DNA of 64,000 nucleotides from Pseudomaricurvus alkylphenolicus. Lineage in GTDB: Bacteria > Pseudomonadota > Gammaproteobacteria > Pseudomonadales > Cellvibrionaceae. The notes under the pieces are model-generated. The model was not told the origin of the DNA, did not search any database, and saw only the letters and a list, made by a program, of their open reading frames with translations. Of this stretch, positions 34,977-44,800 are shown in pieces (positions within the stretch are counted from its first letter, which is position 1; each line of letters starts with the position of its first letter). A program made the position numbers and the translations under genes. The stretch is taken from NCBI RefSeq assembly GCF_011683955.1, contig NZ_JAAQPI010000015.1, positions 62,001 to 126,000 of the forward strand, given 5' to 3'.

Positions 34977-36242
34977 ATGAAGACACGATTGTCAAAATCA
35001 ATCCTGGCCAGCTCACTGACTCTCACTGTTGCGATGAGCATCGGCACTGCCGGCGCTTCTCCTATCGAAAAAAGTATCCAGGCTCTCGGTATGGACATCT
35101 CATCCGCGGAGCAGGCTGCAATTGAATCCGCCGTGAATTCCTCTCGCGAAATCTCCCGCCGGGCCGAGCAATACAACGGCCTGCCCTACCGCCGGGATGC
35201 ACACGCCAAAGCCACCGCCTGTGTGCGGGCAACCTTTAGCATCAACGGGGATATTCCAGAGCGTTTCCAACATAGCGTCTTCTCGGAACCCGGCAAGGAG
35301 TACCGGGCCTGGGTGCGTTTCTCCAATGGCGATATGCTGGTGCAACCCGATAGCAAACCCGACGCCCGGGGTATGGCCATCAAGCTGATGGGGGTTGAGG
35401 GTGAACCCATTGCCCCGGAACTGGGCAAGGGTGGAACCCAAGACTTTATCATGACCAACACCCCGGCGTTCTTTAATCGTAATATTTACGATTACGCCGA
35501 CGATGCCAGATTCCTGGCCAAGTTTGAGCGCACCAAGTGGTTTATCAGTCTCTTTCCTCCCCGCCTGCACCCCAAGCAGTTTTACAGGGCGGTTCAGACG
35601 GTCTCCTCCAGAATCGACACACCGCTCGCACCTCAGTACTACTCCATGCTGCCCTACCAACTGGGCAATACCCGGTTAAAGTTCTCCACCAAACCCTGCC
35701 CCGGCAGTCACTATCCAAAGGCTACTGATAAGAATGATCCGGATTTTCTGACCAGACAGATCGAAGACACCCTGGCAGACGGAGCCGCCTGCTTTGAGTT
35801 TATGGTGCAACCCAAAGCACCCGGCGCTTATATGCCCATGGATGATGCCACGGTAATCTGGTCGGAAGAGAAATCACCATTTATCCCCATCGCCCGGGTG
35901 CGTATTCCGCCCCAGAAGCTCGGTGGTGAGCCCCAACGACAGTTTTGCGAAAATCTCTCCATGAACCCGTGGCACGGAGTTGGCGAATGGCTGCCAGAAG
36001 GCAGTCTGAGCCGGGCTCGGCGAGTGGTTTATAACGCCGTCTCTGAGTTTCGGCATGAGAAAAATGATGTGGAGCGGTACGAGCCGGACAATTGGTGCGT
36101 GCCTGGAGCCCAGGAGGCTTGTACCCAGGACCAGGGGATGATTATCAGTAAGTCGCGCTGGCCGTTGCCGCGCTGCTTTGATTCGCTGTTTCAGCCTCTC
36201 AACGGGCAGAGTGTCAACAGCGAATGTGGGGGCTCTAACTAA
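34977..36242 (+). CDS. Exported catalase-family heme protein
   Basis: A 421-residue protein with a signal peptide (SILASSLTLTVAMSIGTAGA) and a catalase-family heme domain. The distal histidine is in RDAHAKATACVRATF (His76), followed by WVRFSNGDMLVQPDSKPDAR, FIMTNTPAFFNRN and a C-terminal FCENLSMNPWHGVGEWLPEG. These divergent catalase-like proteins often act as peroxidases or on fatty-acid hydroperoxides rather than as true catalases. The ATG at 34977 has GGGAG upstream; a GTG at 34968 overlaps the previous stop but is less likely. It is co-transcribed with the diheme cytochrome. Confidence 0.85.
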   Translation: MKTRLSKSILASSLTLTVAMSIGTAGASPIEKSIQALGMDISSAEQAAIESAVNSSREISRRAEQYNGLPYRRDAHAKATACVRATFSINGDIPERFQHSVFSEPGKEYRAWVRFSNGDMLVQPDSKPDARGMAIKLMGVEGEPIAPELGKGGTQDFIMTNTPAFFNRNIYDYADDARFLAKFERTKWFISLFPPRLHPKQFYRAVQTVSSRIDTPLAPQYYSMLPYQLGNTRLKFSTKPCPGSHYPKATDKNDPDFLTRQIEDTLADGAACFEFMVQPKAPGAYMPMDDATVIWSEEKSPFIPIARVRIPPQKLGGEPQRQFCENLSMNPWHGVGEWLPEGSLSRARRVVYNAVSEFRHEKNDVERYEPDNWCVPGAQEACTQDQGMIISKSRWPLPRCFDSLFQPLNGQSVNSECGGSN

Positions 36243-36263
36243 ATCAATTTAACACTATTCTCT

Positions 36264-36282
36264 GTAGCAGCTCGAGGGCGAC
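36264..36282 (+). repeat. REP-like unit between convergent genes
   Basis: GTAGCAGCTCGAGGGCGAC, a shortened member of the REP-like family with a GCTCGAGGGC core, in the 49-base gap between the catalase-like gene and the convergent diguanylate cyclase gene. Confidence 0.4.
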
Positions 36283-36291
36283 CGATCGCTT

Positions 36292-38160
36292 CTACCCTGG
36301 AACGGATGACAGGGATTTGCCTTCGGCGTCTGCGGCAACCACAACCCGGTTACGGCCACTCTGCTTGGCCTGATACAACGCAGCATCCGCGCGGCAGATC
36401 AGGTCATCAATAGTGGTCTCGCCGCCGTAGTGGGCAACACCCACGCTGGAGGTAAAGGTAATCTCCTGGTCGTCGACCACCAATCGCAGTTGCTCTACCT
36501 TTTTACGCAGGCGTTCAGCGGTCTGAACCACCGAATCGTCACTACCCGCCACCAACAGTGCGAACTCCTCACCTCCGATGCGACCAAAAATGTCGGTCTC
36601 CCGGATTTCTTCTTTCAGGGTACTGGCAAACAGCTTCAGGGCCTGATCCCCTGCGCCATGGCCATAGGTATCGTTGATGGCCTTAAAGTGGTCCAGATCA
36701 AACATCAGTAGACTGAAGGGAGCATCACGGTGAATACTGCGGCGTAACAGGCTGGCCCCCAAACGATAAAAGCTGCGACGATTGTTGGCCCCGGTCAGTG
36801 GATCGGTGCGGGCTTCCACCTCGGCGGCGGACTTGGCCTTCTCCAGCTCACGTGTGCGCTCCTTGACCAGCGACTCCAGTTCAGACTTACGATTCTCCAA
36901 CTGCACCAGGTAGCGATACTCGGCGTCGTCCTTCTGCCGGCGCAGATTGGCCAGATTCATGCCCATAGCAATCATAATGACCATCATCTCAGTAAACGAA
37001 CCCACTACCGGCCAGTAGTAATTGATCAGATTATGGTCTACAAAACCGAGGTCCCGCAGGGCCTGCGCCAGTAACCCGGCAGCGAGGAACCCCCAGGCAA
37101 TGGCAAACACACCGGCTTCATTGGCGCCCTGGCGCCAACGCAGGATACCACCGAGGCAGATCAGCGGATACATCAGCAACAGTATGGTGATCAGAATCAC
37201 CGCCAGGCCTTCCCAATGAACCATCGCCGCCATCACCAGGGCAAAGGCGAGCCACATCATCAGCAGCAGCCCGTAGTCCAACTTGGGGGTGTAGCGCCGG
37301 CTCTGCAAGAAGATTCGGGAGAACCAAATACCCGAGGCTATTACCAGAGCGCCATTGATGGACATATAGCTCCAGTGAAAGTCTTTGGTGATCAAGAATT
37401 GATGGGTCAACCCCACCATGGTCCACCACATGCCAATTTTGGCGATGGCGTAAATACTGTAGGCGAAGAACAGCCGCTGCCCAGTCGCCACCCCAACCGT
37501 CAGGGCGACCAGCACCATCAACAGCAAACCGCCGCCGATAAACATCATCAGCCCGACTTCAGACACCTGTACCTGACGCAGGTTCTCGGGGGACCAGAGT
37601 CTGAGCTTGGGAAAGAAAAAGCCTTTATCCGCCGATCCATAGCGGATCAGCAGCTCCAGCTCTTCTCCGGGCGCCAGGGTTACCGGCACCACAAAGCGGT
37701 GGTGAGCCACCGGCCGCTCCTCAAAGGGGGCCAGCATGGATATATTGGCAAGAGCGGAAAAGGGCACCGCGAGGCTTCTGTCTTCAAGCTGCCAGGGGCG
37801 CTGATAGACATCCAGATAGATCAGCTGATGATCGACATATTCCATGTGCAAAAGTCGCGCTTCATCGCTGGTATTGCGTAAACGAACGTGCCCCCACAGC
37901 GCTCCGGCTTTCAGTCCGGTGGAATCAGACTTTGGCATGTCACTGAACTCACCCCTGACAAAAGCGCGATAGGCGTCATTCACACCCCGTTTGCCGGTAT
38001 CGTCCTGCCAGAGCTGCATTTGGGTCGAGAGGAATTCTCCGTTCTCGTGACCGGAGACATTCCATGGCTCCTTAGCGAATGCCGGCAACGCCAGCAGTAT
38101 GGACAGTAATCCAAAGAACCAACTAACCCGAAAAATCGAAAGACCAGGTTGAAATTTCAC
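36292..38160 (-). CDS. 7TM-DISM sensor diguanylate cyclase
   Basis: A 622-residue inner-membrane protein that would make cyclic di-GMP. It has a signal peptide (FFGLLSILLALPAFA), a periplasmic 7TMR-DISM extracellular beta-sandwich domain (about 30-180), seven hydrophobic segments (about 190-390), a coiled-coil linker (ENRKSELESLVKERTRELEK), and a C-terminal GGDEF domain. The active-site loop is GGEEF near residue 529, and an RxxD inhibitory site (RETD) stands five residues before it, so product feedback is expected. DISM domains often bind carbohydrates or other small ligands. It starts with GTG and is convergent with the catalase-like gene. Confidence 0.9.
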   Translation of the reverse strand: MKFQPGLSIFRVSWFFGLLSILLALPAFAKEPWNVSGHENGEFLSTQMQLWQDDTGKRGVNDAYRAFVRGEFSDMPKSDSTGLKAGALWGHVRLRNTSDEARLLHMEYVDHQLIYLDVYQRPWQLEDRSLAVPFSALANISMLAPFEERPVAHHRFVVPVTLAPGEELELLIRYGSADKGFFFPKLRLWSPENLRQVQVSEVGLMMFIGGGLLLMVLVALTVGVATGQRLFFAYSIYAIAKIGMWWTMVGLTHQFLITKDFHWSYMSINGALVIASGIWFSRIFLQSRRYTPKLDYGLLLMMWLAFALVMAAMVHWEGLAVILITILLLMYPLICLGGILRWRQGANEAGVFAIAWGFLAAGLLAQALRDLGFVDHNLINYYWPVVGSFTEMMVIMIAMGMNLANLRRQKDDAEYRYLVQLENRKSELESLVKERTRELEKAKSAAEVEARTDPLTGANNRRSFYRLGASLLRRSIHRDAPFSLLMFDLDHFKAINDTYGHGAGDQALKLFASTLKEEIRETDIFGRIGGEEFALLVAGSDDSVVQTAERLRKKVEQLRLVVDDQEITFTSSVGVAHYGGETTIDDLICRADAALYQAKQSGRNRVVVAADAEGKSLSSVPG

Positions 38161-38369
38161 TATTTTATGGCGTCTTTATGGTGTCGGTGTATTGTTTTTG
38201 TGCCGAAATCAGTTGTAACTTTCTCCAAACAGCTGTGAGAATAAACGCCCGTTGCGGTAAAGTCCACTGAGCAAATATGGAATCATTGTGACTAGATGTT
38301 TGTGACGACAGCGATTTTCAACAAGAACGTTTAACCTCACACCCGGAAAAAATACTAAGGAAGGATACG

Positions 38370-39215
38370 GTGCTTCGTCTTTTATGGCTGTTGCCCCTCT
38401 TGATCATGACCTCTCAATCCCTGCATGCTGACTCGGCCATCGATTTTAAGGAAATTCTCTGGTACGCAGAGCGCGCCAAAGCCGCCTACAGCTCCGAGTC
38501 CGATATTCGATCCCGTTACGGGAAGGATGTACTGGTTGAAAACGTTTACGACATCAAAGTCCAATTCTTTGTAGAGACGCTTCCCGAGCGCAGACAGCAG
38601 CTAGTAAGCATTCGCGGCACGGACAATCTTTCCAATGTAAAGGATGATAGTGAGTACATACCCAAACTGAGCGAGACACTGGGTATTTATGTGCATCGGG
38701 GCTTTGAAGAAGACACGGTTCAAATACTCGAACTGTTGCGGCCACACTTGGAACAAGAGTACCAGATACGCCTGACCGGACACTCGCTGGGCGCCGCGAT
38801 CAGTACACTATTAATGATGTACCTTGACCAGGAAGGATTCGAGCTGGGTCCGTCGATTAATTTCGGACAACCCAAGGTCACCAACGCTGCAGGTGTGAAA
38901 AAGTTCTCCAAGTTGCCCCTCTTGAGAGTGGTGGATCGCGAAGATGTGGTCCCGGAATTACCCACAGCCACACTGCTCGATTCCCTCCATGGGGTGTACG
39001 CCCATCTGGGCGAAGAAGTGATCCTGTTAAAAGGCCCCTACTTTATTGCCTTGCCCCAGCACAGGGCGATCCATAAATCCGAAGGCTCCTTCTGGAAAGA
39101 TCTGGGTCACCAGAGTTTGTCCGACCACTATATAGATAACTACCTCGCCAACATTCAGTCCAAATTGAAACAGGCGAAAGCCGTGGAATTTGATCAACGG
39201 GATGACTACCTGTAG
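38370..39215 (+). CDS. Exported class 3 lipase family protein
   Basis: A 281-residue protein with a signal peptide (LLWLLPLLIMTSQSLHA) and the alpha/beta-hydrolase lipase (class 3) domain. The nucleophile elbow GHSLGAAISTLLMMYL is near residue 137, preceded by the oxyanion region SIRGTDNLSN; an Asp in REDVVPELP and a later His complete a plausible triad. It starts with GTG at 38370, preceded by the strong GGAAGGA. Class 3 lipases act on triacylglycerols or phospholipids. It stands alone, divergent from the diguanylate cyclase gene. Confidence 0.85.
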   Translation: MLRLLWLLPLLIMTSQSLHADSAIDFKEILWYAERAKAAYSSESDIRSRYGKDVLVENVYDIKVQFFVETLPERRQQLVSIRGTDNLSNVKDDSEYIPKLSETLGIYVHRGFEEDTVQILELLRPHLEQEYQIRLTGHSLGAAISTLLMMYLDQEGFELGPSINFGQPKVTNAAGVKKFSKLPLLRVVDREDVVPELPTATLLDSLHGVYAHLGEEVILLKGPYFIALPQHRAIHKSEGSFWKDLGHQSLSDHYIDNYLANIQSKLKQAKAVEFDQRDDYL

Positions 39216-39239
39216 AACGGCGTTATTACTGAAAGCCTC

Positions 39240-39269
39240 AAAAAAATTCGGCCCGCCTGTTGGCGAGCC
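39240..39269 (-). terminator. Intrinsic terminator, minus strand
   Basis: On the minus strand GGCTCGCC-AACA-GGCGGGCC forms an 8-bp stem with one G-U pair, followed within a few bases by seven T residues. It would end transcripts coming from ilvE or from the small RNA candidate. Confidence 0.7.
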
Positions 39270-39470
39270 GGGAAGCATCCGTGAACGGGATGGGAGAGAA
39301 GACGAGATGACTGCCTGACCAACAGGATGCTGGAAGCAAGTCGCGTCTACAAGAACATTCGAAACAAGTGACCTCTGAATGAATACGAGATCAATCACTG
39401 CTTTAGCCACAACCACCAGCGGGGCAAAGTTTGCGCACAATCCCCGACGGCAATCAAACAGCGAAATGGA
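39240..39470 (-). ncRNA. Candidate small RNA upstream of the 39.24-kb terminator
   Basis: A minus-strand promoter-like pair, TTGAGT at 39500-39505 and TATGAT at 39476-39481 (18-base spacing), is followed by about 230 bases ending in the intrinsic terminator. A second hairpin, CATCC-CGTTCAC-GGATG, lies just before the terminator. There is no well-placed ribosome site or closed reading frame inside. It matches no RNA family I can name; it could also be only the leaderless 3' tail of the ilvE transcript. Confidence 0.3.
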
Positions 39471-39555
39471 ATTAAATCATATACCTTAGAATCGCAACAA
39501 CTCAATTTATGTTAAGTTTGATAGCGTTTTTGGCTCCCGGGAACAATATTTTTTA

Positions 39556-40611
39556 TCAGACCTGAACCTGACGCTCCACCGCCTGAATCCAGCCGTATTT
39601 GTCTTCCACTCGGCCTTCCTGAATCGCTAACAGAGACTCATACAAAGCCTGACCCACGGGTCCGGGCACTTTCGGTAGGGGATACTCCTTACCTTGATCG
39701 GCAATGATGCTGATGGGGCTGATCACCGCCGCCGTACCGCAGGCAAATGCTTCAGTACAAGTACCGGATTCGATCAGCGCCAACAGACTGTCGATCTGAA
39801 TATTGCGTTCACGCACCTTGTAACCCAGATCTTTCGCCAGCTCGAGAATCGCGCTGCGGGTAATGCCCGGCAGAATTGAACCATTTAACTCAGGTGTGTG
39901 CAGTTCGTCGTCCATCACCACAAACAGGTTCATTCCCGACAGTTCATCGATTTGGCCTGCAACCGCGGAGTTCAGCCACAACACCTGGTTGTACCCCTGT
40001 TGCATGCACTCCTTCGAAGACTGCATGGAAGCGGCGTAGTTACCGCCGGTTTTCGCCACCCCCATTCCGCCGGCTGCGGTGCGAGACCGATGTCGCTCTA
40101 CGATCACTCGCATTTCACCAGCATGATAAATCTCGGCGGGACTGGCTATCACATAAAACTCGTAGCTACTGGAAGCGGTTATAGTCAAGTCCGCCTGGGT
40201 ACCAAACATAAAGGGGCGCAAATACATAGACGCGCCGCTGTTACGAGGAATCAGGTTGCGGCAGATATCCGTCAGTTGAGTCACACCCGACATAAACAAT
40301 TCTTCCGGCACCTGGGGCATGCACATAAACTCAGCGGAATTGTTAAATCGTTTGCAGTTTTCCACAGGGCGAAACAGTTGCGGTGTCTCGCTATCCACCC
40401 AATAAGCTTTCATACCCTCGAACACTTCCTGAGCATAGTGCAGAACTTTGGCGGCGGGATCGAGACTGATGGGGCCATAGGGCACCAGTTGGCCAGCGCT
40501 CCAGATACCATCGCAGTATTCCGCCCTGAACATTACCGGTGCCATTAAACGACCAAAACCGATAGTGTCGGGTAGCTGGAAGTTATCCACTAATGTTTGT
40601 AAGTCACCCAT
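39556..40611 (-). CDS. ilvE: Branched-chain amino acid aminotransferase
   Basis: A 351-residue class IV (fold type IV) pyridoxal-phosphate aminotransferase that exchanges amino groups between valine, leucine or isoleucine and 2-oxoglutarate. Features are FRAEYCDGIWSAGQL, LDPAAKVLHYAQEVFEGMKA, the lysine-bearing KTGGNYAASMQSSKEC, and CTEAFACGTAAVISPI in the C-terminal cofactor phosphate-binding region. A purine-rich AAGGGG precedes the ATG. Leucine dehydrogenase lies just upstream in the same direction with a REP unit between, so two independent routes to branched 2-oxoacids are side by side. Confidence 0.92.
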   Translation of the reverse strand: MGDLQTLVDNFQLPDTIGFGRLMAPVMFRAEYCDGIWSAGQLVPYGPISLDPAAKVLHYAQEVFEGMKAYWVDSETPQLFRPVENCKRFNNSAEFMCMPQVPEELFMSGVTQLTDICRNLIPRNSGASMYLRPFMFGTQADLTITASSSYEFYVIASPAEIYHAGEMRVIVERHRSRTAAGGMGVAKTGGNYAASMQSSKECMQQGYNQVLWLNSAVAGQIDELSGMNLFVVMDDELHTPELNGSILPGITRSAILELAKDLGYKVRERNIQIDSLLALIESGTCTEAFACGTAAVISPISIIADQGKEYPLPKVPGPVGQALYESLLAIQEGRVEDKYGWIQAVERQVQV

Positions 40612-40644
40612 AACTTTTGCCCCTTTTTATGTATCAACAATTCC

Positions 40645-40667
40645 GTAGCAGCCCGCTTGAGGGCGAC
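40645..40667 (+). repeat. REP-like palindrome between leucine dehydrogenase and ilvE genes
   Basis: GTAGCAGCCCGCTTGAGGGC then GAC, a member of the REP-like family, in the 91-base gap between two co-oriented genes. In this position such a palindrome can stabilise the upstream mRNA or separate expression of the two genes. Confidence 0.5.
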
Positions 40668-40702
40668 TGTCTTGCTCAAGCATCGAAAGAAAGTTTGATC
40701 CT

Positions 40703-41743
40703 CTATCCGATGCTAAAACGTTCCTCGGCAATCACGTCCGCAATTTCACTGGTGGAACGCCCTTCTTTACCGGCGCGATCAAAGATTTCCACCAGAGTAT
40801 CGCCTATGCCTTCCACGTGGGTTTTGAGAGCATCACGACAACCGCCAGTGCGCTGATAGTAGGCATCGATAATGCCGCCGGCGTTAATCACGTAATCCGG
40901 TGCATAAAGAATTTCACGCTGACGCAGGATTTCACCATGTTGCGCCTTCGCCAGCTGATTGTTGGCAGCCCCGGCAATTACAGCGGCTTTGATCTGAGCA
41001 ATACTCTCGTCATTAACAATAGCGCCCAGGGCGCAAGGTGCAAATACATCCACATCCAGACCGTAGATTTCATCACCCGCAACGGCAGTGGCCCCCAGCT
41101 CACTTACGGCGCGCTCAACGTTTTGCCCAAAGATATCCGTCACAAACAGTTGGGCACCGGCATCGTGCAGATGTTTGGCCAGGCGGAAGCCGACATTACC
41201 CACACCCTGAATAGCCACTTTGACACCGTCCAGCGAGTCGCAACCCAGACGATACTGGGCCGCTGCCTTTAAACCGACAAACACACCGTACGCGGTGGTG
41301 GGAGAAGGGTCACCACCGGTTTCCAGATCTTCCACCACACCACTGATATGTGCGGTACGCTCGCCGATTTTGGCGATGTCCGCCACCTTGGTGCCAGAAT
41401 CTTCCGCGGTAATATAGCGACCGCCCAGGCTTTCGATAAAATCGCCCATGGCCCACAGCAGTTCATCCGTCTTGTGGACGCGGGGATCGCCGATAATCAC
41501 AGACTTGCCGCCACCCAGTTTAAGGTTGGAAATGGCCGACTTGTAGGTCATACCGCGAGACAGTCGCAGCACATCATTCAGCGCCTCGTCGTCATTTTGG
41601 TAGTTCCACATACGGCAACCGCCCAGGGCCGGACCCAGGTTGGTATTGTGGATGGCAATAATCGCTTTAAGGCCACTCTTACGATCGTGGTAGTAAGCAA
41701 CGTGCTCGTGTTGATCAAATTCCGGATGAGAAAAAACGGCCAT
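40703..41743 (-). CDS. Leucine (branched-chain amino acid) dehydrogenase
   Basis: A 346-residue Glu/Leu/Phe/Val dehydrogenase that deaminates leucine and relatives oxidatively with NAD. The N-terminal domain has [15 protein letters not shown] and the substrate-binding lysines in [23 protein letters not shown] follows, and the Rossmann domain begins [17 protein letters not shown]. Length and motifs match leucine rather than glutamate dehydrogenases, and phenylalanine dehydrogenase is the main alternative. It lies between a 2-oxoacid:ferredoxin oxidoreductase and ilvE, a setting consistent with amino-acid catabolism. Confidence 0.9.
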   Translation of the reverse strand: MAVFSHPEFDQHEHVAYYHDRKSGLKAIIAIHNTNLGPALGGCRMWNYQNDDEALNDVLRLSRGMTYKSAISNLKLGGGKSVIIGDPRVHKTDELLWAMGDFIESLGGRYITAEDSGTKVADIAKIGERTAHISGVVEDLETGGDPSPTTAYGVFVGLKAAAQYRLGCDSLDGVKVAIQGVGNVGFRLAKHLHDAGAQLFVTDIFGQNVERAVSELGATAVAGDEIYGLDVDVFAPCALGAIVNDESIAQIKAAVIAGAANNQLAKAQHGEILRQREILYAPDYVINAGGIIDAYYQRTGGCRDALKTHVEGIGDTLVEIFDRAGKEGRSTSEIADVIAEERFSIG

Positions 41744-41883
41744 GGTTAAACACTCTCAAATCAAGGGCTGGCGAAAACACTATGCTAGCCAAGGTTGGGG
41801 GGTGATTGGTTGCCAACTGCGGCGGCAGAACGGCATAAACTGATCACCCTTGCTAAATAATGAGTAATAATTGGTACAGATCA

Positions 41884-44800
41884 CTAACCGGGCAATTGAT
41901 CGAGGGAAAAATCGACCTGCTGCACGCCAACACCTTCGCGGTGGCCGGTTTCGCCCTGTTCAAAACGCCGTACCATTACCTGCCACCTGCCGCAGACTTC
42001 CCGCAGGCTTGCCTGCTTAACGGGGCCGTAGCCACGAATGCCATCGGGCAGGCTGGCGATCTGAGTGGCAAATTCCAGATTGTCAGTTCTCAGCCCCGTC
42101 AGGAGTTTCTCGATAGTGGCAAAGTAGCTCTCAATCAGGCGCCGCTCCTGCTTGCGCTCAGGGTGATAGCCGAACACATCAAAGGCGGTGCCGCGCAGAC
42201 CCTTGAATTTGGTGAGCAGCTTAAAAGCAGCCCCCATCCAGGGGCCAAAACGCAATTTACGCGGCCGGCCGGATTGTTTGTCCTTAGCTGCCAACAATGG
42301 CGGCGACAGGTGATACGTCAGCTGATAGTCGCCAGTAAAGGCTTCCTTCAGCTGCTGCTGGAAACGACCATCGCTGTATAATCGAGCCACTTCGTACTCG
42401 TCTTTATAGGCCATCAACTTGAAGGCAAAGCGGGCCACGGCACGGCTCAACGTCTCGGAGCCCGGTGCCACTTGCTGCTCTTTGTTATGTACGGTCTGAA
42501 CCAGTTTTCGATAGCGATTGGAGTAATTCTGATCCTGATAGTCACCCAGAAACTCCACCCGACGCGCCACCATCGCATCGAGAGATATGTCGACGTCGGT
42601 TTCTTCGGTGTTGTCCGAGCGCAGAATCTGCTGAAGTTTTGCCGGCTCAGCACAGGCCAATCGTCCGGCATTGAACGCGCGCTTATTGTCGAGAATGGCA
42701 ACGCCATTCAACTCGATAGCTTGATACAGCGACTCCAATGCCAAAGGAACGGCACCCATTTGCCAGGCGTAACCGAGCATAAAAATATTGGCGGTTGTTG
42801 TTGAGCCAAGCGCCTGCTGGGTCAGACCAGTACCGTCCACACGACCCAGTCGCGCACTGCGGGTATCGATCAGGTCCATCATCTGCTGACTTTCATCACC
42901 AATATTTTTGCCCAAGACGAAAGCCGATGTCGGCATCACATCAGAATTAATCACCGCCAGGGTTTTGTCTTTATTCAATTTGGACACGCAGGTGGCCTCA
43001 ACGCTGGCTGCAACCAAATCGCAGGCAATCAACGCATCCGCACTGGCATCGCTGATGCGTACGGCGTGCAATTGGTCATTGTGGTTGGCCAAACGAATAT
43101 GGGAATACACACTACCGCCCTTTTGTGCCAGACCCGTTTGATCCAGTGTGGTCGCCGCTTTTCCTTCAATATAAGCGGCCATGGACATCAGAGCGCCCAC
43201 CGTTACCACGCCCGTGCCGCCAATGCCGGTAACCAGAACACTCCAGGGTGTTTCCAGAGACGGCAGGCTGGGTTGCGGCAGCGACTCCCCCAGAGCGATA
43301 AAGTCCGCGTCCACGCTTTCGGGCTTGCGCAACTCACCGCCTTCCACCGTTACAAACGATGGACAAAAACCCTTCACGCAGGAAATATCTTTGTTACAGG
43401 TAGTCTGATTGATTTGGCGCTTGGTGCCGAACTCGGTTTCCTTTGGCTCCACCGAAATACAATTGGACTGCACGGAGCAATCGCCGCAGCCTTCACACAC
43501 CAGATCATTGATAAAAGCACGACGTTTAGGGTCCGGCAGCACGCCGCGCTTGCGCTTGCGACGCAATTCCGTGGCGCAGGTCTGATCGTAGAGAATGCAG
43601 GTCACGCCCTTAACCTCGCGCAGCTCCCGCTGCACTTCATCCAGCTCATCGCGCTGACGAATCTCGGCATTGGAGGGAAACTGCAACTTGCCGCGATATT
43701 TATTCACATCGTCCATCACCACGACCAGCTTTTCGACCCCTTCGGCCAATACTTGGGCGGCGATCATATCCGGCCGCAGTTCGCCATCGTGGGGCTGACC
43801 GCCAGTCATAGCCACGGCCTCGTTGTAGAGGATCTTGTAGGTGATGTTCACCTTCGCGGCGATGGACGCACGAATCGCCAACACACCGGAATGGAAGTAG
43901 GTACCATCGCCCAGGTTCACAAATACGTGGGGCGTCTCGGTAAAGTGAGACTGGCCAATCCAGCTGACACCCTCACCGCCCATCTGGGTAAAGGTATGAG
44001 TATCGCGCTCCATGGTCTGCACCAGGTAGTGACAACCAATACCCGCCAATGCGCGAGAACCTTCAGGCAACTTAGTCGACGTATTGTGGGGGCAGCCGGA
44101 ACAGAAAAACGGCGAACGCTGAGTTTGCAGTTGGCACTGGTTGGCCAATTCGCGGTTGGTCTTAAGCGTTTCCAACCGGGCCTCAATCACCTCATCGCGA
44201 TATTCGCCGGGCAGGGCGCGCAACAGCACATCGGCAACAATCGCCGGCGAGAGCTCACCATAAGCAGGTAACAGCGGGTTATCCTGCGAATCCAGTTTGC
44301 CGATGATCTTCGGAAAATTAGGATCCACCACCTCGACGTTGTACAGCTCTTCTTTAAGCTGTACCTCCATCAAGCTGCGCTTTTCCTCCACCACAAACAG
44401 GTAATCCAACCCCCGGGCAAATTCGCGAATGCCGGCCACATCCAGCGGATAAGTCATGCCGACTTTCAGAATACGAATGCCCAGTGCTTTGGCCTTGGTT
44501 TCATCGATGCCCAACTCATCCATCGCCTGCATCAGGTCCAGATGAGCTTTACCGGCGGTGACGATACCCAACTTGGCATCGGGGTTATCGAGTACGACTT
44601 TGTTGAGTTTATTCTTACGACAGAACGCCAAGGCGGCGGGCCGTTTGTAACGCCACAGACGCTCCTCCTGAGCCAGAGGTGTATCTCCCAGACGAATGTT
44701 CAAACCGCCCTCGGGCATCTCCACATCGTCGGGATGTTCAATCTGTACCCGCTCCGGGTCTACCTCCACTGTCGCGGCGCTGTCCATATTTTCGGTAAGC

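Larger units (their letters stand above)
39216..39555. other. Intergenic region with a possible minus-strand small RNA
   Basis: A 340-base gap between the lipase gene and ilvE. It carries a minus-strand promoter-like pair, a stem-loop-rich segment and a strong intrinsic terminator, described separately. The minus-strand frame that crosses it runs straight through the terminator and into the lipase gene and so is not a convincing protein gene. Confidence 0.5.

Noticed and set aside
32926-35016. 696-residue frame antisense to the diheme cytochrome gene
   Set aside because: It lies wholly opposite a gene with two clear heme motifs and has no family features or ribosome site; it is a codon-bias shadow.
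39027-39440. 137-residue minus-strand frame next to the lipase gene
   Set aside because: It reads through a strong intrinsic terminator and into antisense of the lipase; its start would be TTG without a ribosome site. The segment is better considered as a possible RNA.
43066-44271. 401-residue frame antisense to the oxidoreductase at 41.9 kb
   Set aside because: A comparable antisense frame (29711-30859) appears opposite the paralogue at 28.6 kb, which shows both are mirror images of conserved coding sequence.
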